From Cristatella mucedo (taxonomy: Eukaryota; Bryozoa; Phylactolaemata; Cristatellidae), in assembly GCA_009760855.2 (NCBI GenBank), contig WPIO01000053.1, forward strand, positions 1,873,501-1,937,500: 64,000 nucleotides of DNA. The letters are read 5' to 3'. Position numbers and translations under genes: made by a program. The notes under the pieces were generated by a model. The model saw only the letters and a list, made by a program, of their open reading frames with translations, made no database searches and was not told the origin of the DNA. Shown piece by piece: positions 21,190 through 32,452 of the stretch; within the stretch, counting starts at the first letter, position 1, and each line of letters begins with the position of its first letter.

Positions 21190-22640
21190 CTGAGATTTGT
21201 AATTCTTTTATTCTAATGAGTTATCTCATGTATCTACTAGGTTACATTTATTTGGATTATATACCTCTGTTAATTTATTTATGAGAAATCCAGCTATAGA
21301 CTGTGGCTTTCCAATAGACCTATTGGTGGAACAATTGTCGGGTAAATAGGCTAGGCAAAAGCAAGACATTAAATCTGGAACTGAAACAAACAAAGAAATT
21401 TATGCTGGAGTAACTTCAGAAACTGAAATGGCAATCGAAACTTTCATCTAAGTAGCTCCGCAAATAGCAGCGAAATCAGTTCTTGCTGCTTCAGGTAAGA
21501 GAGCTACAATTGTTCCTACGGTCTTACTATATTTACAAGTAATCTGAGCTGTTGCAGAAACACTTGGGGGAATCTTATCACAAATATGTGGAATAGTAGA
21601 CCTAAGACTTTTCGTTAACAAAATAGTTGATTACATATCGTCTGGAAAATATAGTTATATCAACTAGAAAATTATTCTAGAGAAAAAGACGGCGTTGAAA
21701 AATGCCAGCAAGCCTCGAGTTCGATACTATACACACAAAAACCTCTTGCCGAAGAAGAAAGTAATTCAGATTGTTTATTACATCTTGGTGGTTTCTTGCC
21801 TGAAACTTTTGAGGAGCCTGTTAAATGGAACGCTGCACAAGGGGATCCAAAATCTTGGATAAAGAGCTGCGTGGACATTACGAAAGATGCAGTAATTAAA
21901 AGAAATCAATGGAAACGGAAAACCAAAGTTCACTCCGGTCGAGCGATAGTGACGGTGACAGCTAGATTACTTCCTGCTATTCCCGCTACCATTGCTAGCA
22001 TAGCCGGCATATTCGGAGCAGTACGCACTGCCATCAACATTGCAGTAACAGCTGTAGAATTCCTAAAGAAGATTAGTGGTCATACAATGTACACAGCTAG
22101 AGCATCTACAAATGAATCCAGATTCTGACAGAATCAATGCTTTAACAACTCAAAGTCTTAGGCTTAAAAACGGAACTTCGCACTTTATGAAACCACTTGA
22201 AGTCTTTAGCTAGGAAATCGACATACAGCTTGCAGAGAATTTGACAAGACAGAAGTTGACAACCGACTTGAATGCCTTAAATCCTAAAAACCCTAGTAAA
22301 AAATTATGAGGTGTAAATTACTCAATTGAACTCAAAACAGACATTAAAGCAGCACAAAAATCCAAAATCAGCTCAAAGACTTGCGACTAAAATGGTGAGT
22401 TTTCAATTTGGTCAGCAACTCTGCTTTCCGAAGTTCGCAGCCAGAAGTAACACGCAGAGAAATCTTAAAACTCAAAAGCTAAATTGACGACCGACGTAAA
22501 TGAACTTGGCTTATGTAAGCCATCAGCTAAATGGAAAAATTTTATGTTTCGGTGTACCTTAATCTATGTGACTCTCAAAACCGTATACAATACTATCGGA
22601 GTCAACTGCATCAGTTTCAATGAGATTTACCCAAGCTAAT
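21190..22640 (+). mobile_element. Decayed Polinton-like element, relic B
   Basis: Homologous to 11600-13150 of relic A at roughly 70-75% by eye, in the same orientation and about 9.64 kb further on. It is interrupted at about 22640 by a LINE. Many stops occur in all frames except at 21796-22128. With the SMYD4 pair, the position suggests the relic was already present when the tandem duplication arose. Confidence 0.7.
21796..22128 (+). pseudogene. Hydrophobic virion-type protein of the Polinton-like element, copy B
   Basis: The best-preserved frame of this gene: 110 codons with a polar N-terminal part (EPVKWNAAQGDP), then a hydrophobic block rich in Ala, Ile and Val from about residue 48 to 90, then FLKK and a polar tail. 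It stops before the segment that continues in copy A (SLRLKN at about 12520; 22155 here). Homologous sequence also extends upstream to about 21340, but broken. Function unknown; see copy A. Confidence 0.5.
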
Positions 22641-23993
22641 TCAAGTTTTCTCAGAATAAAACTAATCACTCCACAAAGATAGCATTGCTTCGGTTGTACA
22701 ACGGCCTACTTATGAATCTAGATATGAATAGAGTTGATCTGCTTGTTTTGCTTGATCTTTCGGCAGTCTTTGTTACTATCAATCTCAGAATCCTTCTTGG
22801 GCGCCTCTCATCACGCCTGGGCATCACTGGAACTGCACTGCAATGGCTTAGGTCCTATCTCAGTGGGAGACTCCAGAGTATTGACTTGAATGGATAAAGA
22901 TATCATCCGAGATACTTCTGAAATATGGGGCACCTTTGGGCTCCGTGGTATGTCCGGTTCTTTTCACGGTTTATACTCTCGCTCTCTAGCCGATGTAATC
23001 GCCAAGCGAAATCTAGGCTGTCACTTCTAGGGGCATGGCACTCAGTGGTACCGTTGCTTTGATCCTTCCCAGCCTTCGAGCACCTCAAATTCTCTCAACT
23101 CCCTTGCTGCATGTATTGATGACATCTTCCCAAGGATGGCAGTAAAGTTTGTTAAATTAAATGATGATATAACTAACTTAAAAGTTATGGGAAAATCGAT
23201 TGTGATTCAAAAATTGGTAAGGCTAACGCTCAAAATTGGCTCTGCCAGAATACCTCCCGTTAAATCTGCACGAAATCTACGTGTCACGTTCCAAAGTGAC
23301 CTTTTGTTAGACAACCACATCACCTCGACAATGAAGTCTGCCTACGACGTTCAGCAACATAATATTGCTAAAATTCGGGCTTGCTGAGATAGGATACCAC
23401 ATCTAAGTTGGTCCACGAATTTTTGACATCCCGTCTTGACTTCTATAAGTCACTGCTTGCAGGTCTACCTGCATATGCAACCAGGTGCTTACAGCTAGTG
23501 CAAAACTCAGCAAGTAGGCTTGTTTGGCGTGAGAGTCACAGTTGCCACATCACAACACTTCTCGCCGATCTGCAATGGCTTTCAGTCAAGCAACGCATCG
23601 ACTTCAAGGTTTTGTCGCTCACTTTTAGGTCCCTTCATTCTTTTCTTCCAGACTACTGATCAGATCTACTCCCCCACCAGGCCAAAGCATCGTACCACCC
23701 GCCTTTCGGAAACTAGCTGATTACCTACACTTCGTACGAACCTCTAATCCTTTGGAGACCCTGCATTAAGTTCGTATGCTCCCAAAGTATGGAACTCGCT
23801 TTCGACTTCCATCACGAGATCCCCTGACCTGACCACATTTAAAAAGAAATTTAAAAAGTACCTATTTATGACAGCATTTAGTGGGTCCCTGTAATTCGTC
23901 CTTCATGTGCTTCTGCATGCTGACGCTGTGCACACTGCCACTAACCACATTTGCATGCTGACCCTGTGCATGTCACCCCTAGCCACGTTATTC

Positions 23994-24203
<210 letters not shown>

Positions 24204-24330
24204 ATCAAGCATGATACCACTCACCATTTGATTGTGTTTCCTTTGCAGCAAATGTAAAGCGCCTAGAAAGAGAATGAGTTATGAGGGCGCTATATCAAAG
24301 TATTACTGTTATTATTGTTATTATTAGGAA

Positions 24331-25560
24331 TTGCCGATACCAGAAACAATTGTAAAGTTTAATCTGGAGTTAATGCAGATATATTTGAACTGGTATAGAT
24401 AATTCAACGTTAACCTCATAATAATATATAAATAATATAACTTAACAATAATAAAATAAGACAATAAATAATAATCATGACGGTCTACGTACCAACTAAG
24501 ACTGAGTTTCATAATAATGTTTAAGATGCAGTTTCAGATACAGTAGTTACCGTTATTAATCAAGATCTTAAACCGTTAGATTTCGTAGGGCAGCAATTAG
24601 CAGTCACTGCAGAAATTTTGAGATATAGATAAGAAAAAAGTCTGTAAGATTACAGGAACAACGAACAGTCTGATTAAAATACTAAGTCCTACGATTGTAG
24701 TAAAGGAAAAAGGCTCTAATAAGCCAAGTCTCCGCAGAATCGAGTTTGGGTACGTAGATAACGCTATTTGAAATACTTCAACGGGTGTTAATTACATGCT
24801 ATGGTTCAAAGGATCCGTGACTGATAATAATTTTGCTTCAGTTACGATTCCACGGGGTATAATTATGCTAGCAGGATTGTAAATGCTTTGAATGTAGCAT
24901 TTTAAAAGAGTAAATGGTAAATGATTCTCCCACAGTGACTGGCGGCAGTATGCCTAAAGATAACTACTACGATTCGACTTTGAAATATGATTGCTTTGGA
25001 ATTGGATTGTATGTAGATACTGACAATAAGATAGGTATGCAATTAATTTATGGCTACGTTGTGCTTCTTGGTAGTAATGCTGCAGGTAATCAAGAAACGA
25101 TAAGAGATATTATTGGATTCAACTCTAACGAACAGGGGTCATTTGATCCTAGTATGGTAGGAATGGACACCCTAAGAAATAATTAAAATGGCAATATGCT
25201 TATTTCGAACTTATAGAGCTTGAAATAAAATAGTGTTGCTTGACAATAAAGTTGTAAGCCGAATTAGTGTAGATTGTGACTTAGTGAACCTCGAAACCTA
25301 GTGGAAAATAATAAAGGATTTCTTGTTCAGTATTGTTCATATGTTCTACATAATTGACGTAGTGGATGTAAATCCTGGTGAAATTTTGACTTTCATATTC
25401 CAATGCAATGTTTTCGTCGACTAGATGAGACATTGAAGCAATGACTTTTTTTAAGTTGGCTTTATAGTTCAAAATAGGAATCCAGTTAATGTAGTTCCTG
25501 GTGCTATAATTACAATTAAAAGTTCTAAATAATATAAAAATGAGAAGTTACGTTCGAAGT
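24331..25560 (+). pseudogene. Capsid/penton-like gene fragments of the Polinton-like element
   Basis: AT-rich block with one broken protein in changing plus-strand frames: a start at 24478 with VYVPTKTEFHNN, a stop after 17 codons, continuation to about 24630; then a segment near 24780-24880 with the pattern 'valine-threonine-isoleucine-proline-arginine-glycine'; then an open frame at 24914-25186 (90 codons, stop at 25184-25186). The order of beta-strand-like segments is compatible with a minor capsid (penton) protein, but this is a weak inference. Nothing recognisable at 25190-25560. Confidence 0.35.
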
Positions 25561-25569
25561 CGTGAAAAG

Positions 25570-26220
25570 CAAGGGCATCTTTAGATAAGAGCCTACCAGC
25601 ATGTGCGATCAGGAGATTGCAGCTGGTGCAAAACTCTGCAGCTAGGCTTGTCTGTCGTGAGCGTCGCAGTTGCCACATTACTCCACTTCTCGCCGACCTG
25701 CACTGGCTACCAGTCAAGCAACGGATTGACTTTAAGGTTTTGTCCCTCACTTTTAGGTCCCTTCATTCTATGGCTCCAGCCTATCTGTCAGATATACTAC
25801 CCCATCAGGCCAAGCATCGTACCACCCGCTTTTCGGAATCCAACAGTCTACAGATACCTCGTACAAACCTTAAAGCCTTTGGAGACCGTACATTTAGTTC
25901 GTTTGCTTCCAAAGCCTGGAACTTCCTCCCAACCTGCGTCAGAACATCCCCTGACCTGACCACATTTAAAAGGAACTTAAAAACACACCTATTTAGGACA
26001 GCATTTAGTGGGTCCCTGTGATTCATCCTTCATGTGCTTTTGCATGCTGACCCTGTGCATGTCACCCTTAACCATATTATTCATTTTGTTTGTTTTTCAA
26101 GCATGATTTTACTTACCATTCAATTGCATTTCCCTTTGCAGCAAATGTAAAGCGCCTAGAAAGAGATTAAGTTCTCTGAGGGCGCTTTATCAAGTGCAAT
26201 ATTATTATTATTATTATTAA
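25570..26220 (+). mobile_element. LINE family 1, C-terminal ORF and 3' end
   Basis: This has a well-preserved C-terminal ORF segment (25617-26021, 134 codons, includes [17 protein letters not shown]) followed by the 3' UTR and (ATT)n tail ending at about 26219. Closely similar to the copy at 41255-41965. Confidence 0.92.
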
Positions 26221-26600
26221 GAGGAGGGAAATACGTTCATTCAAGACATGAAAAAATAGGCTCTGATGTGCTTGACAAGGTCATAGATTAAGTTCGTAAA
26301 GTAGCTCTAGTACTTGCTAAAATTATAAAGCTCTGGGTAAATATTGCTAACAGAGGATTTGAAATGCAACAGCAAAGAAAAGTAACCAAACTAAAAAGGA
26401 ACTAACTAAAACTTCTAACTAAAAAGGAGAAAATTGACTAAAGATATATGCAGAAACGCCGAGAATTAGGTGACAAAGGAGAAGAATAAAGACGAAAGAA
26501 ACACGAACGAAAGAAATGACAAAAGATGGGACTATGAGCGAAAGATTGAAGAGTTTAATCTGCATGTTTAGACGGATATGATTTATAATCTGATAACAAT
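26221..26600 (+). pseudogene. Polinton-like fragment, basic helical protein
   Basis: A plus-strand frame reads KYVHSRHEKIGSDVLDKVID, stops, and resumes as VRKVALVLAKIIKLWVN with a Lys/Arg-rich sequel (26370-26540). The family is unknown. It is placed in the element because it lies between other pieces in the same strand and composition. Confidence 0.35.
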
Positions 26601-26722
26601 GATAATAATAATAATGTACTTGATAAAGCTCCCTCTGAGAACTCAATCTCTTTCTAGGTGCTTTACATTTGCTGCAAAGGGAAACGCGATTGAATGGTGA
26701 GTAGTGTCATGCTTGATAAGCA
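26600..26722 (-). mobile_element. LINE family 1, 3' end fragment
   Basis: The terminal block is on the minus strand, with an AAT-rich start (26598-26614) equal to the (ATT)n tail and the AGCACCTAGAAAGAGATTGAG equivalent at 26640-26665. Confidence 0.82.
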
Positions 26723-26821
26723 AACTGAATAAAAAAGATGAAATTAATTAAACAATTGGAACCAGAAACTGATGACTACTCAAAGAAACTTGGGGGGAAA
26801 TGATCCCTTGCTTTTAATTAA

Positions 26822-27520
26822 TAATAGTACATTTGATATAGCACCTTCAGAAAAATCAATCTCTTTAAGGCACTTTAAATTTGCTGCAAACGAAGTACGA
26901 TCGAATGGTTAGTGGTAGCATTCATCTTGAAAACAAGCACAGCATGGTTAGTGGTGACATGGGCAGGGTCAGTATGCAAGTATGGTTAGTGGCAGCATGC
27001 ACAGTGTCAGCACGCATAGGCAAATAAAGGTCTAATCACAGGGTCCCACTAAATGCTGTCATAAATATGTGTGTCTTTAATTTCTTTATAAACGTGGTCA
27101 AGTGAGGATATTTTGTGACGCCTGTCGGGAGTAAGTTTTAGCCTTTGGGAGCATACGAGCTAAAAGAGTTTGATTTCCTAAGGATTTTAGGGTTGTACGA
27201 GGTATAAGTAAACAGTTTCCGAAAAGCTGGTGGTACTATGCTTGGTCTGGTGGGGGAGTAGATCTGATAAGTAGATTGGGGTAAAAAAATTAATGGAGCT
27301 GAAAGTTAGTGGCAAAACCTTGAAGTCGATGCGTTGCTTGACTGGGAGCCAGTGCAGGTAGGCAAGAAGTGGTGTGGTGTGGCAACTGCAATATTCACGA
27401 CAGATGAGCCTAGCTACGCAGCTTTGCACCAGCTGTTGGCGCCTGATTGCACAGGCCCGTAGACCAGCAAACAGTGAGTTGCAGAAGTCGAGACGGAATG
27501 TTGAAAATGCATCGACCAAT
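26822..27520 (-). mobile_element. LINE family 1, C-terminal ORF and 3' end
   Basis: A minus-strand copy. The C-terminal ORF segment spans 27500-27200 ([15 protein letters not shown] to LPHQTKHSTTSFSE, one frame) and the 3' block lies at about 26840-26880. Only about 100 bp of Polinton-like DNA separate it from the previous LINE scrap. Confidence 0.88.
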
Positions 27521-28250
27521 TTATCAAAGACTGTGGCAAAGAGATAAAAAGAGAAATATAACGGAGAAATGTGCGACATTAGCTTCATCAGCCATCATTC
27601 CAATTTCCGAGCGAACAGGACCTGGCGGCAATGGAGGTTCTAGGAAGAAACTTGGAGCAGGATTAACAGCAAAGAAAATGAATTTACTATTTAATTGAGA
27701 AGAAATGTCGATTGCTCCGATTCATAAAATTCTAGAGCGTGACGTAAGTGACCCAAGTATGCTCAGGTATCCTATTAGGAACTACCAGTACCGAGATTCA
27801 ACCAAACGTGTGGAAATGAGCTTGATTTTATCCAGAATAAGCTACCTACGTTTACTATGCCCGGAGAACAAAATCTATGTTGTGTGTTATATCATTCATG
27901 TTTACTTCTCGGAGGTCACATTCAATAGCAGAATACAACTAATTGACCTTTTACTGCAGGTAATAGGAATTGGGCAGTAGAACGGGTTAACTATGCTGGT
28001 ACTTGGATGTTTAGTTCAATGGATGTGATACTGGGAGCAGAAGAAATCGAAAGTGTATCTCAAGGAGTAGGAACATTATTATCACTTATGGGTCATCTGA
28101 CTAATCCAAATGATTACAATCAGACAATGGCGCCTCCAACTATATGGAAGAAAAATAAAGCGTTAAAAATGTTAAATAGATCAAAGGTTTCAGCATCAGA
28201 GTATATAGAGAAATCGAAGAACAGACCTTAGTGGTTTTGTAACTAAGTCA
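27521..28250 (+). pseudogene. Probable capsid gene of the Polinton-like element
   Basis: Broken frames on the plus strand: 27580-27698 (SERTGPGGNGG and a basic end), 27705-27980 (RYPIRNYQYRD, then drift) and 27960-28231 with WAVERVNYAGTWMFSS followed by ILGAEEIESVSQGVGTLLSL. The last piece is the longest stretch of clean coding texture in the relic. I cannot match it with certainty; a jelly-roll capsid protein would be expected here because packaging ATPase and integrase pieces are nearby. Confidence 0.35.
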
Positions 28251-28259
28251 AATGGTTAT

Positions 28260-28540
28260 CTGCTGTCTAAATAAGATGCAAATGGAAACTGGCCTTAGCA
28301 ACGGTATTGCAAAGTCATCCGCAGAATGCTATTTCATTTGGCTCTGAAACTATTGATTCCAAAGGACGTGCAGTGCCAAATCTTGGGTCTGGGGTTAATC
28401 CTGGAGATGCTGTTAACGTTAGTCAGATAAGTACATACGTTAATAAATCTGGAGATACAATGACTGAAGACCTGATCATGATTTGCCATAACATCGAGTT
28501 ATTGGAACTACAGCAAGAACTATTCCGATGATTTCTCCAG
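28260..28540 (+). pseudogene. Fibre-like (phage-tail-type) module of the Polinton-like element
   Basis: The open frame 28307-28531 contains GRAVPNLGSGVNPGDAVN followed by YVNKSGDTMTEDLIM. This pairing of a 'G-x-x-V-x-N-L-G..P-x-D-A-V-N' stretch and an 'N-K-S-G-D-T-M-T' stretch is characteristic of short repeated modules in tail-fibre proteins of phages and in fibre-like proteins of some eukaryotic virus-like elements. The minus-strand module at 11340-11466 is related. It is truncated after about 75 codons. Confidence 0.6.
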
Positions 28541-28617
28541 ATGTCTTGTGTGTGACATATTGAGGGCTCAAACGAGATGTAATGCTGAGTGGAAATCCTG
28601 CAAGTAGCAACCTAAAA

Positions 28618-28898
28618 TGAATATTTAGGACAGCATTTAGTGGGTCCCTGTGATTCGTCCTTCATGTGCTTATGCGTGCTGACACTGTCCATGCTGCCAC
28701 TAACCACATTTGTACGCTGACCTTGTGCATGTCACCCCAAACCCTGTTATTCATTTTGTTTGTTTATCAAGCATGATATTACTCACCATTCAATTGCATT
28801 TCCCTTTGCAGCAAATGTAAAGCTCCTAGAAAGAGATTGAGTTCTCTGAGGGCATTTTATCAAGTTCCTTATTATTATTATTATTATTATTATTAGAA
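28618..28898 (+). mobile_element. LINE family 1, 3' end
   Basis: A 5'-truncated tail copy starting at TATTTAGGACAGCATTTAG, with the terminal block at about 28810-28865 and an (ATT)n tail ending at about 28896. Confidence 0.9.
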
Positions 28899-29690
28899 AT
28901 TGTACTGTAAATATTTCGGATTAATTTAATTCCTCAGATGTAGCTATAAAAGGATACTAGAATAAAGGCGTTAAAAAATCAACTGAGATAATAGCAGTAT
29001 CCATTAATCCAAATTCAATTAAATCAATTGTAAAAACTTCAGTGAATCACTCATGGACTAACAAGGGTGCGCCTGCGTTAATATTTCTGATCGTAAGAAT
29101 TATGCATAATAATTATTTGTATGCTTTTGATATTGCACCCATAGAGAACTCAGTCTCTTCATAGACACGTAGCATTTGCTGCCAACGGAGAACTCTCATC
29201 AAATGGTAGTACATGGTTGATCTAATTGTGTATTTTAAGGCAGAACATTGATACTTCAGTAGGATCGGGAGACATTCGAGCCATGAGTACTGTAAACACT
29301 AGAACAGACTTTAAATATTGCAACTTCTCTAAGAGATTCCCAATTGCTTATTATTGTATTGCTAACTGAGGAAATTTTAGTTTTAGAGTTAATTTATTGG
29401 TCAGTTACATATTTAGATGAATAATCTAATTGAAATTCGAGTGTGATTAGTCTTTCGGCTTTGAAGCTTTTCTCTTTCGTTATACATTTGGAAAAAAATT
29501 TGCAATAATAGTAATCATTGCATGTTCAAGACAGTTATAATAAAAATATACCTCCGAACACCTGCTTTGTAAATATGTCCTTGCTAGAAAATATTAACGA
29601 CTGGGTTTTTACTTCCAAAAGATATTATTGAAATAATGAAAATGAGCACAGATTATTAATTTGTTATTGCAAAGAATACTCTGTTCGCTA
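28899..29690 (+). other. Polinton-like or unassigned AT-rich DNA with a LINE tail inside
   Basis: At 28970-29095 a short plus-strand frame (TEIIAVSINPNSIKSIVKTS) may belong to the relic. A degenerate minus-strand LINE family 1 tail lies at about 29120-29215. The rest shows nothing recognisable. Confidence 0.35.
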
Positions 29691-29691
29691 C

Positions 29692-29808
29692 TGAATGCGC
29701 ACAGAAAGCAGCTTAGGCTCTGAGTGTACTGTACAAAACTCTCCTGCGTAACACCCACATAGTCCCTGTGACTTTGTGGAGTAACAGACGGAGATACATT
29801 ACATAATA
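29692..29808 (+). mobile_element. LINE family 2, 3' end
   Basis: This matches the 3' end of the copy at 57945-58440: CTCCTGCGTAACACCCACAT, then GACTTTGTGGAGTAACAGAC and GGAGATACATTACAT. Strongly 5'-truncated. Confidence 0.85.
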
Positions 29809-30005
29809 GAACATACTACTGTCAAACTCTGTTTCAGTGCTGTCAAGATCACTGATATCAAATCTAATTTCAAACTTTAATTTAGGTCTCTTAATACTTT
29901 TTTCACGTAACAGGCATCTACTTTTGATATACTCGAGTTCTGTTTGAATTTGAGAAATACTTCTCTTACTACTATGGAATGTCGTGCTTAACTTTAAAAG
30001 AGAGA
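29809..30005 (-). pseudogene. Polar coiled-coil-like fragment (minus strand) of the Polinton-like element
   Basis: On the minus strand, about 60 codons are open without a stop, rich in Lys, Glu and Ser with a heptad-like spacing (ISQIQTELEYIKSRC). A fibre stalk or coiled-coil virion protein is possible; no family assigned. Confidence 0.3.
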
Positions 30006-30029
30006 GGAGGAAAGGAGGAAAGGAGGAAA

Positions 30030-30850
30030 ATGTGATCCGTAGTCAAATATAAGCCATGTGCTCAAACCTGGACCGAAAGACGGTCTCTAACGGTTTCATT
30101 GATGTAGTAGTACCTAATGAAAGTCATCAAGCAGATATAGCACATATGCAATCACTGACAATGGATACAAATATGCACTAGTTGCGATTGGTTGTTTGTG
30201 GCTGGAGGTATAAAGACTCATCATCTAGAGCTCATGAAAAGCGAGTCATCGAAAGAACAAAAATTGATAATTATTGTTTGAAAGTTGCCTTAAAATGGGA
30301 AAATAAGATAATAGTGGATCGTGGGTCAGCTTTTTTAAAGGCGAGTTCAAGAAAGAGATGGAAAGACGCGGAACGCGTATAAGAGGAGCTATTAGCAAAA
30401 GGAACGTTACACTAGTGGAAAGAATGAATAAAACTATAGCAGCAAGAGTTTGTATTGCCCAGTATGGAAAAGAATTAGAATGCCTGAGTAAAGGAGTCAC
30501 CGAAGAAAACAGAACGGATAGAGAATATGCCAAGCTGTTTTGGTCAAGCGGTTAAGGTGCTCGCCCCGACCAAGGTCTGACTGAGGTCGTGGGCTCGAGC
30601 CCCGAGGCATATGTGAAGTGCCTGAATAGAGATTAATTTCTCTTGGGGCGCCATATAAATTAATTATATTACTATTATTATAATATACCGCAAATTTTAA
30701 ATTACGTAAATAATAACGCTACTAGAGCGCTTAGAGAAGAACCAGCTAAAGCTATAAAAAAAAAAGTAAAAATTAGAAAAAAGGGAAGACGGCAAGAAGA
30801 GAAGAAGGAAATTATCATGAAATTAGCATGCAGAATTATCAAAATTTAAA
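30030..30850 (+). pseudogene. Retroviral-type (RVE) integrase of the Polinton-like element
   Basis: Would have joined element DNA to the host genome. Pieces in order: QADIAH with the first catalytic Asp (codon at 30134-30136); KYALVAI strand at about 30169-30189 in another frame; IIVDRGS with the second Asp at 30308-30328; a frame change at about 30335; then KEMERRGTRI and LVERMNKTI with the catalytic Glu (about 30412-30440). The C-terminal part continues beyond a SINE at about 30690-30840. At least three frame changes, a stop and the SINE destroy it. Spacing Asp to Glu of about 35 residues fits a D,D-35-E integrase of the Polinton type. Confidence 0.8.
30532..30681 (+). repeat. SINE-1 inserted in the integrase relic
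   Basis: It has box A TGGTCAAGCGGTTAAGG and box B GGGCTCGAGCCCC, with a LINE-like tail. The flanks AATATGCC (30524-30531) and AATATACC (30682-30689) are an 8-bp target duplication with one mismatch. Confidence 0.9.
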
Positions 30851-31079
30851 ACGTAATGATAAGATACTTACTAGAAATAGGTGAAGGAGAAGATGAAAGG
30901 AAAAAGAAGAAAAGTGGCGGATGCCGGGCGTATATCGATTGACAAAGCGTAATATTATTAGAATAATTGTAATAAAAGAACAAGTGGCTAGATGTTTGGT
31001 TATCAGTAATAGGAGAAGTTGTTTTCTTAGAGAATAATTGCAGGTGATTAAACAGGACTAGTTGCATTAGGTGAACCTT

Positions 31080-32340
31080 CGACTTTATACGTGGTGGCCG
31101 GAGCCGCCAGCTTAGACGCCGCTCGTTTGGCGGGAACTGCGAGCTGAGTGCCGGCTCGTTTGGTATTCCTAGCATTGTCTCGAACCGCTCAGCACGCTCC
31201 CCCACGTGCGACACAGTGAATCTCTCTAACTTGTGATCCTCAGGCCTGTTATAACTCCGACGACCCAATTTAGCGTTTGTCTTTGGAACCCTCACTCAAT
31301 GTGCAATGAACCCCAAGTAATAAGCGACCTTATTTCTGAAAAGTCCAGACCTGCTCGCCGCAACTGAAACTTGGCTAAAATAGGTAAACTGCCCGACAAT
31401 TAAAGACGCTATTCCGACCGGTTTCTCCTTCTTTCACACACCCTAGATCAATCAAAACTGCAGGTGGAGTTGCTATTATTACGCGCTCGAAATTCGACTT
31501 CAAGCCATTTGCAGTACCCTCGAAGCATTCTTTTGAATATGTTGTCTTGATTTCATCCGACAACAAGCTACCGATGGCGGCAGTAGTCTATCGCCCACCA
31601 GGTACCAAGCCTTACTTCATCTCAGATTTCCCCGATCTCATTGTACTTTTGCGTGCAAGAAAACAATCCTTCCTCGCTATGGTTGGTTTGAATGTTCATC
31701 TTGATAACTTAACAGACGATTTCAGCACTGAATATCGTACGTTGACTAGCTCATCGTCTCTTATGGCTCATGTGCATGGCCCTACTCACATCAAGAGTCA
31801 CACATTCGACCAAATTTTCTCATATAACTGCACTTTGTCATCACCAATTATTGCCGAATCCTTCTTATCTGACCAAATGCAGATCTCATTCAGTCTACAA
31901 TGTGTGCCCTCCTCCTCCTCCTCCTCCTCCTCCTCCTCCTCCTCCTCCTCCTCCTCCTCCTCCTCCTCCTCCTCCTCCTCCCCCTCCTCCTCCGTCTCCT
32001 CCGCCTCCTCCGCCTCCTCCGCTGCCTCCTCCTCCTCCTCCTCTAAAATTACCTGCGAATCGCGAAACCTCAAGAACCTTGACATCTATGACGTCCGTAC
32101 GAGAATATCTGCCTCGTCTCTGCTGCTTAATCCTTCTTCTAACCTGTCTTCATTGGTAGATTGCTACAACACGACGCTACCTGACGTGCTCGAAGAGTTT
32201 GCACCTCTGACTAAGCGAACTGTGCACCCCCCAGACGGCCTGCATTTTACTGCAGACGTTAAATTAGCCATGTTTTCTAAGCGCAAGCTTGAAAAAGAGT
32301 ACAAATATAATTCATTTATATATAGCGTCCCAAGAGAACT
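31080..32340 (+). pseudogene. LINE endonuclease (CR1/L2-like) relic with an in-frame serine expansion
   Basis: The 5' part of a LINE ORF2: an apurinic-type endonuclease. A segment with LAATETWL lies at about 31353-31376; frames then change; an open frame from 31547 contains AAVVYRPPG, DFPDLI and TFDQIF and leads into the linker region. A (TCC)n tract (31905-32043) sits in frame as about 45 serines (with interruptions). The region after the tract (KITCESRNLKNLDIYDVRT) is the normal linker. No RT follows: a minus-strand SINE comes at 32343. Confidence 0.75.
31905..32043. repeat. (TCC)n trinucleotide tract
   Basis: About 140 bp of TCC with a few CCC, GTC and GCC variants toward the 3' end, inside the LINE endonuclease frame. 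Confidence 0.97.
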
Positions 32341-32342
32341 TA

Positions 32343-32452
32343 ATCTCTATTCAAGCGCTTCGCATATGCCTCGGGGCTCGAGCCCACGACCTCAGTCAGA
32401 CCTGGGTCGCGGCGAGCACCTTAACCGCTACAACAGATCCGGACTGACTGTC
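32343..32452 (-). repeat. SINE-1
   Basis: A minus-strand copy. The complement of CATATGCCTCGGGGCTCGAGCCC gives box B and the body, and CTTAACCGCTACAACAG gives box A. Inserted in or directly after the LINE relic. Confidence 0.85.
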
